This document shows positions 12,928 to 15,046 of a DNA stretch of 15,046 bases, one piece after another. Below the pieces are notes generated by a model that did no database searches, was not told the origin of the DNA, and saw nothing but the letters and a program-made list of their open reading frames with translations. The translations under genes were made by a program, and so were the position numbers. This stretch comes from UBA1858 sp039182865 (GTDB taxonomy: Bacteria > Pseudomonadota > Gammaproteobacteria > UBA4575): contig JBCDBX010000044.1 in the NCBI GenBank assembly GCA_039182865.1, positions 1 through 15,046 on the forward strand, given 5' to 3'. Positions within the stretch are counted from its first letter, which is position 1. Each line of letters begins with the position of its first letter.

Positions 12928-14949
12928 TTATTTGACGCGCATACCAGGTGTTGCGCCTTCGTCCGGAGCAATTACAAACAAACCGCTATCTGTGCCACTT
13001 GCAGCAAGTACCATGCCTTCTGATAAACCAAAGCGCATTTTACGAGATGCTAAGTTAGCTACCATCACCACAAGCTTGCCTTCCAGATCTTCTGGCGCGT
13101 AAGCGCTCTTAATGCCCGCAAAAACATTTTTTTGAACGCCGCCCGTGGGTTCGCCCAGATCTAAAGTGAGTTGCAGTAATTTATCGGCACCTTCTACATG
13201 TTTGGCTTTGGCGATGCGTGCGACACGTAAGTCTAATTTCGCAAAGTCGTTAATGCTTATTTCATCTGAAATAGGGTCGCTAGCTTTAGGTGCTGCATCT
13301 TGTTTACTTTCTTCGAGCATATTGTCTATCGCTTCTTTTTCAATACGGGTAATTAGAGGTTTGAATTTATTTATTTTGTGTCCAGTGGGAAAAGCTTGAC
13401 CTGATGATAAGTCACCCCAGGTAATTTCTGTATTCAAAAATGCTTCCGATTTTTCAGCCAGTTGTGGCATCACAGGTTTTAAGTACCCAATCAATAGTCG
13501 AAACATATTAATGCCGAAACTACACACTTGATGAACTTCATCGTGATTAGTTTCATCTTTTATGCGTTCCCAAGGTTTAAATTGATCAATCACTTGGTTG
13601 GTTGAGTCAGCAATACTCATAATCGTGCGCATAGCTTCAGAATATTTGCGTTGTTCATAGAGCGCTTTTATTTCTGTATTTTTTTCTGCAGCATCCGCAA
13701 ATACTTGTTGACCCTCAGATACAAAGTTAGACGTCAGTTCAGCATCGAACTTTTTATAGATGAAACCCGCACAACGGCTGGCAATATTGACAAGTTTACC
13801 AACCACGTCGCTATTCACGCGTTGTTGGAAGTCCTCAAGATTTAAATCAATATCAGTAACGCCTGCATTTAATTTGGCCGCAAAGTAGTAACGTAAATAT
13901 TCTGGATGCAGATGATTTAAATAAGTTCGCGCTTTAATAAAAGTGCCACGTGACTTCGACATCTTCTGTCCGTTGACGGTTAAGAACCCATGACAAAAAA
14001 CACTGGTCGGTGTGCGCCAACCTGAACCCATTAATGTTGCCGGCCAGAATAAAGTATGGAAGTAAGCAATATCTTTACCAATAAAATGATAAAGCTCGGT
14101 TTCGCTATTTTTATCCCAGAAGGTCTTAAAGTCTTCACCGGTTCGGTCGCAATAATTTTTAAAGCTCGCCATGTAACCTATCGGTGCGTCTAGCCACACA
14201 TAAAAATATTTGCCGGGTGCGTCTGGTATTTCAAAACCAAAGTAAGGCGCATCGCGTGAGATGTCCCAATCTTGTAAACCATCGGCAAACCATTCAGAAA
14301 TCTTGTTAGCGATTTCCGGCTGTAAACTTTCTGACTGTGTCCAGTCTTTAAGTTCGTCTTGTAATGAACTTAATTGAAAGAAGTAATGTAAGTTTTCTTT
14401 TTGAACGGGTTGCGCACCACTGATGGCTGACTTGGGATTAATTAAATCCGCAGGGCTGTAAGTAGCACCACAGACTTCACAGTTATCGCCATACTGGTCT
14501 TCAGCTCCACACTTCGGACACGCACCTCTTACAAATCGATCCGGCAGGAATACTTCTTCTATCGGATCGAATAAATCTGTGACTGTTTTTGTGCGGATAA
14601 AATTATTTTCTTGCAGCTTCTTAAAGATGCTGGAAGAAATTTCGCGATTCTCATCCGAGTGCGTGCTGTGAAAATTATCGAAAGCAATATGAAAATCGGC
14701 AAAGTCTTTTTCGTGTTCTTCTTTAGTCTTGGCAATTAATTCTTCCGGCGTAATCCCTTCATGTTGTGCGCGAATCATAATCGGTGTGCCATGCGCATCG
14801 TCTGCACATACATAAATACACTGATGCCCACAAATTTTTTGAAAGCGCACCCAAATGTCAGTCTGAATGTATTCGACCAAGTGGCCAATGTGGATGGAAC
14901 CATTCGCATAGGGTAGTGCGCTGGTGACTAAAATTCTTCGATTTTTCAC
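12928..14949 (-). CDS. metG: Methionyl-tRNA synthetase
   Basis: This class-I synthetase of about 673 residues charges initiator and elongator tRNA-Met. Numbering from a TTG start at 14964 (five residues longer), it shows the HIGH motif (25-28) in ANGSIHIGHL, a zinc knuckle with C149, C152, C162 and C165, the KMSKS loop (334-338), the tRNA-anticodon helical domain, and a C-terminal OB-fold tRNA-binding domain from about 575 (DFAKLDLRVARI) that promotes dimerisation. An in-frame TGA directly precedes the TTG, so only TTG (14964) or GTG (14949) can be the start; GTG is chosen as the commoner codon, and it leaves a leader about as short as in E. coli MetG. Neither has a good ribosome-binding site. 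It heads the metG-ferredoxin-nth operon. Confidence 0.96.
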   Translation of the reverse strand: MKNRRILVTSALPYANGSIHIGHLVEYIQTDIWVRFQKICGHQCIYVCADDAHGTPIMIRAQHEGITPEELIAKTKEEHEKDFADFHIAFDNFHSTHSDENREISSSIFKKLQENNFIRTKTVTDLFDPIEEVFLPDRFVRGACPKCGAEDQYGDNCEVCGATYSPADLINPKSAISGAQPVQKENLHYFFQLSSLQDELKDWTQSESLQPEIANKISEWFADGLQDWDISRDAPYFGFEIPDAPGKYFYVWLDAPIGYMASFKNYCDRTGEDFKTFWDKNSETELYHFIGKDIAYFHTLFWPATLMGSGWRTPTSVFCHGFLTVNGQKMSKSRGTFIKARTYLNHLHPEYLRYYFAAKLNAGVTDIDLNLEDFQQRVNSDVVGKLVNIASRCAGFIYKKFDAELTSNFVSEGQQVFADAAEKNTEIKALYEQRKYSEAMRTIMSIADSTNQVIDQFKPWERIKDETNHDEVHQVCSFGINMFRLLIGYLKPVMPQLAEKSEAFLNTEITWGDLSSGQAFPTGHKINKFKPLITRIEKEAIDNMLEESKQDAAPKASDPISDEISINDFAKLDLRVARIAKAKHVEGADKLLQLTLDLGEPTGGVQKNVFAGIKSAYAPEDLEGKLVVMVANLASRKMRFGLSEGMVLAASGTDSGLFVIAPDEGATPGMRVK

Positions 14950-15046
14950 GTGCTTAGGGTGCAATCAGTAATGGGGTTGTACCTTAACAGCTTAAGGATA
15001 TAACGGCTAGATTAATGCCACATGCCCATGCTTTGTATTGATTAAT
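14950..15046 (-). promoter_or_regulatory. metG leader with short inverted repeat
   Basis: The region upstream of metG holds a 6-bp inverted repeat, CCTTAA (14982-14987) and TTAAGG (14992-14997), around a CAGC loop. It would form a small hairpin in the metG leader or serve as a protein site. TTATAT on the minus strand just upstream of it could be a -10 element, but no clear -35 was found. The window ends before any neighbouring gene is visible. Confidence 0.35.

Overview
The window reads as chromosomal DNA of an AT-rich (by eye) gammaproteobacterium that very probably oxidises sulfur. The main clue is the minus-strand pair at 4109-2357. It consists of a CobB/CbiA-type amidotransferase followed by an IscA-fold protein with no cysteine at all, which is the signature of dsrN-dsrR from the reverse-acting dissimilatory sulfite reductase (rDsr) gene set of sulfur oxidisers. 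The order metG - RnfB-like ferredoxin - nth is also a proteobacterial arrangement. No phage, IS element, CRISPR array, tRNA or rRNA was seen.

Layout. (1) 4109-1, minus strand: dsrN, dsrR, a NarX/DegS-type histidine kinase, a NarL/FixJ-type response regulator and the start of a rhodanese, closely spaced or overlapping and probably one operon joining siroheme amidation and sulfur handling with a dedicated two-component system. (2) 4207-7173, plus strand: rimO (radical-SAM methylthiotransferase for ribosomal protein S12), a strong terminator, a 53-residue ribbon-helix-helix protein missed by simple length cut-offs, with its own promoter and palindromic operator, and an NAD-type isocitrate dehydrogenase. 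(3) 11464-7163, minus strand: the most interesting region, a peptide-natural-product (RiPP) locus of the HvfA/bufferin type. A secreted 96-residue precursor carries eight Cys in EGKCG/EGSCG repeats. It is followed by a terminator, a membrane-anchored FMN/Fe-S glutamate-synthase-like oxidoreductase, a DoxX-family membrane protein (HvfX type), a DUF692 multinuclear iron oxidase (MNIO, HvfB type) and a DUF2063 partner (HvfC type). (4) 14964-11665, minus strand: metG, a four-cluster ferredoxin that looks like RnfB and RnfC ferredoxin domains joined together, and nth.

How the parts work together (inference). In the RiPP locus, HvfB plus HvfC would convert Cys in the repeats to sulfur heterocycles and the product would be exported by its signal peptide to bind copper in or beyond the periplasm. 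The DoxX protein and perhaps the FMN oxidoreductase would support maturation or electron transfer. In region 1, DsrN would amidate siroheme for rDsr, DsrR would modulate dsr expression or assembly, and the kinase/regulator pair would set expression to the sulfur or redox state sensed in the cytoplasm, because the kinase has essentially no periplasmic loop.
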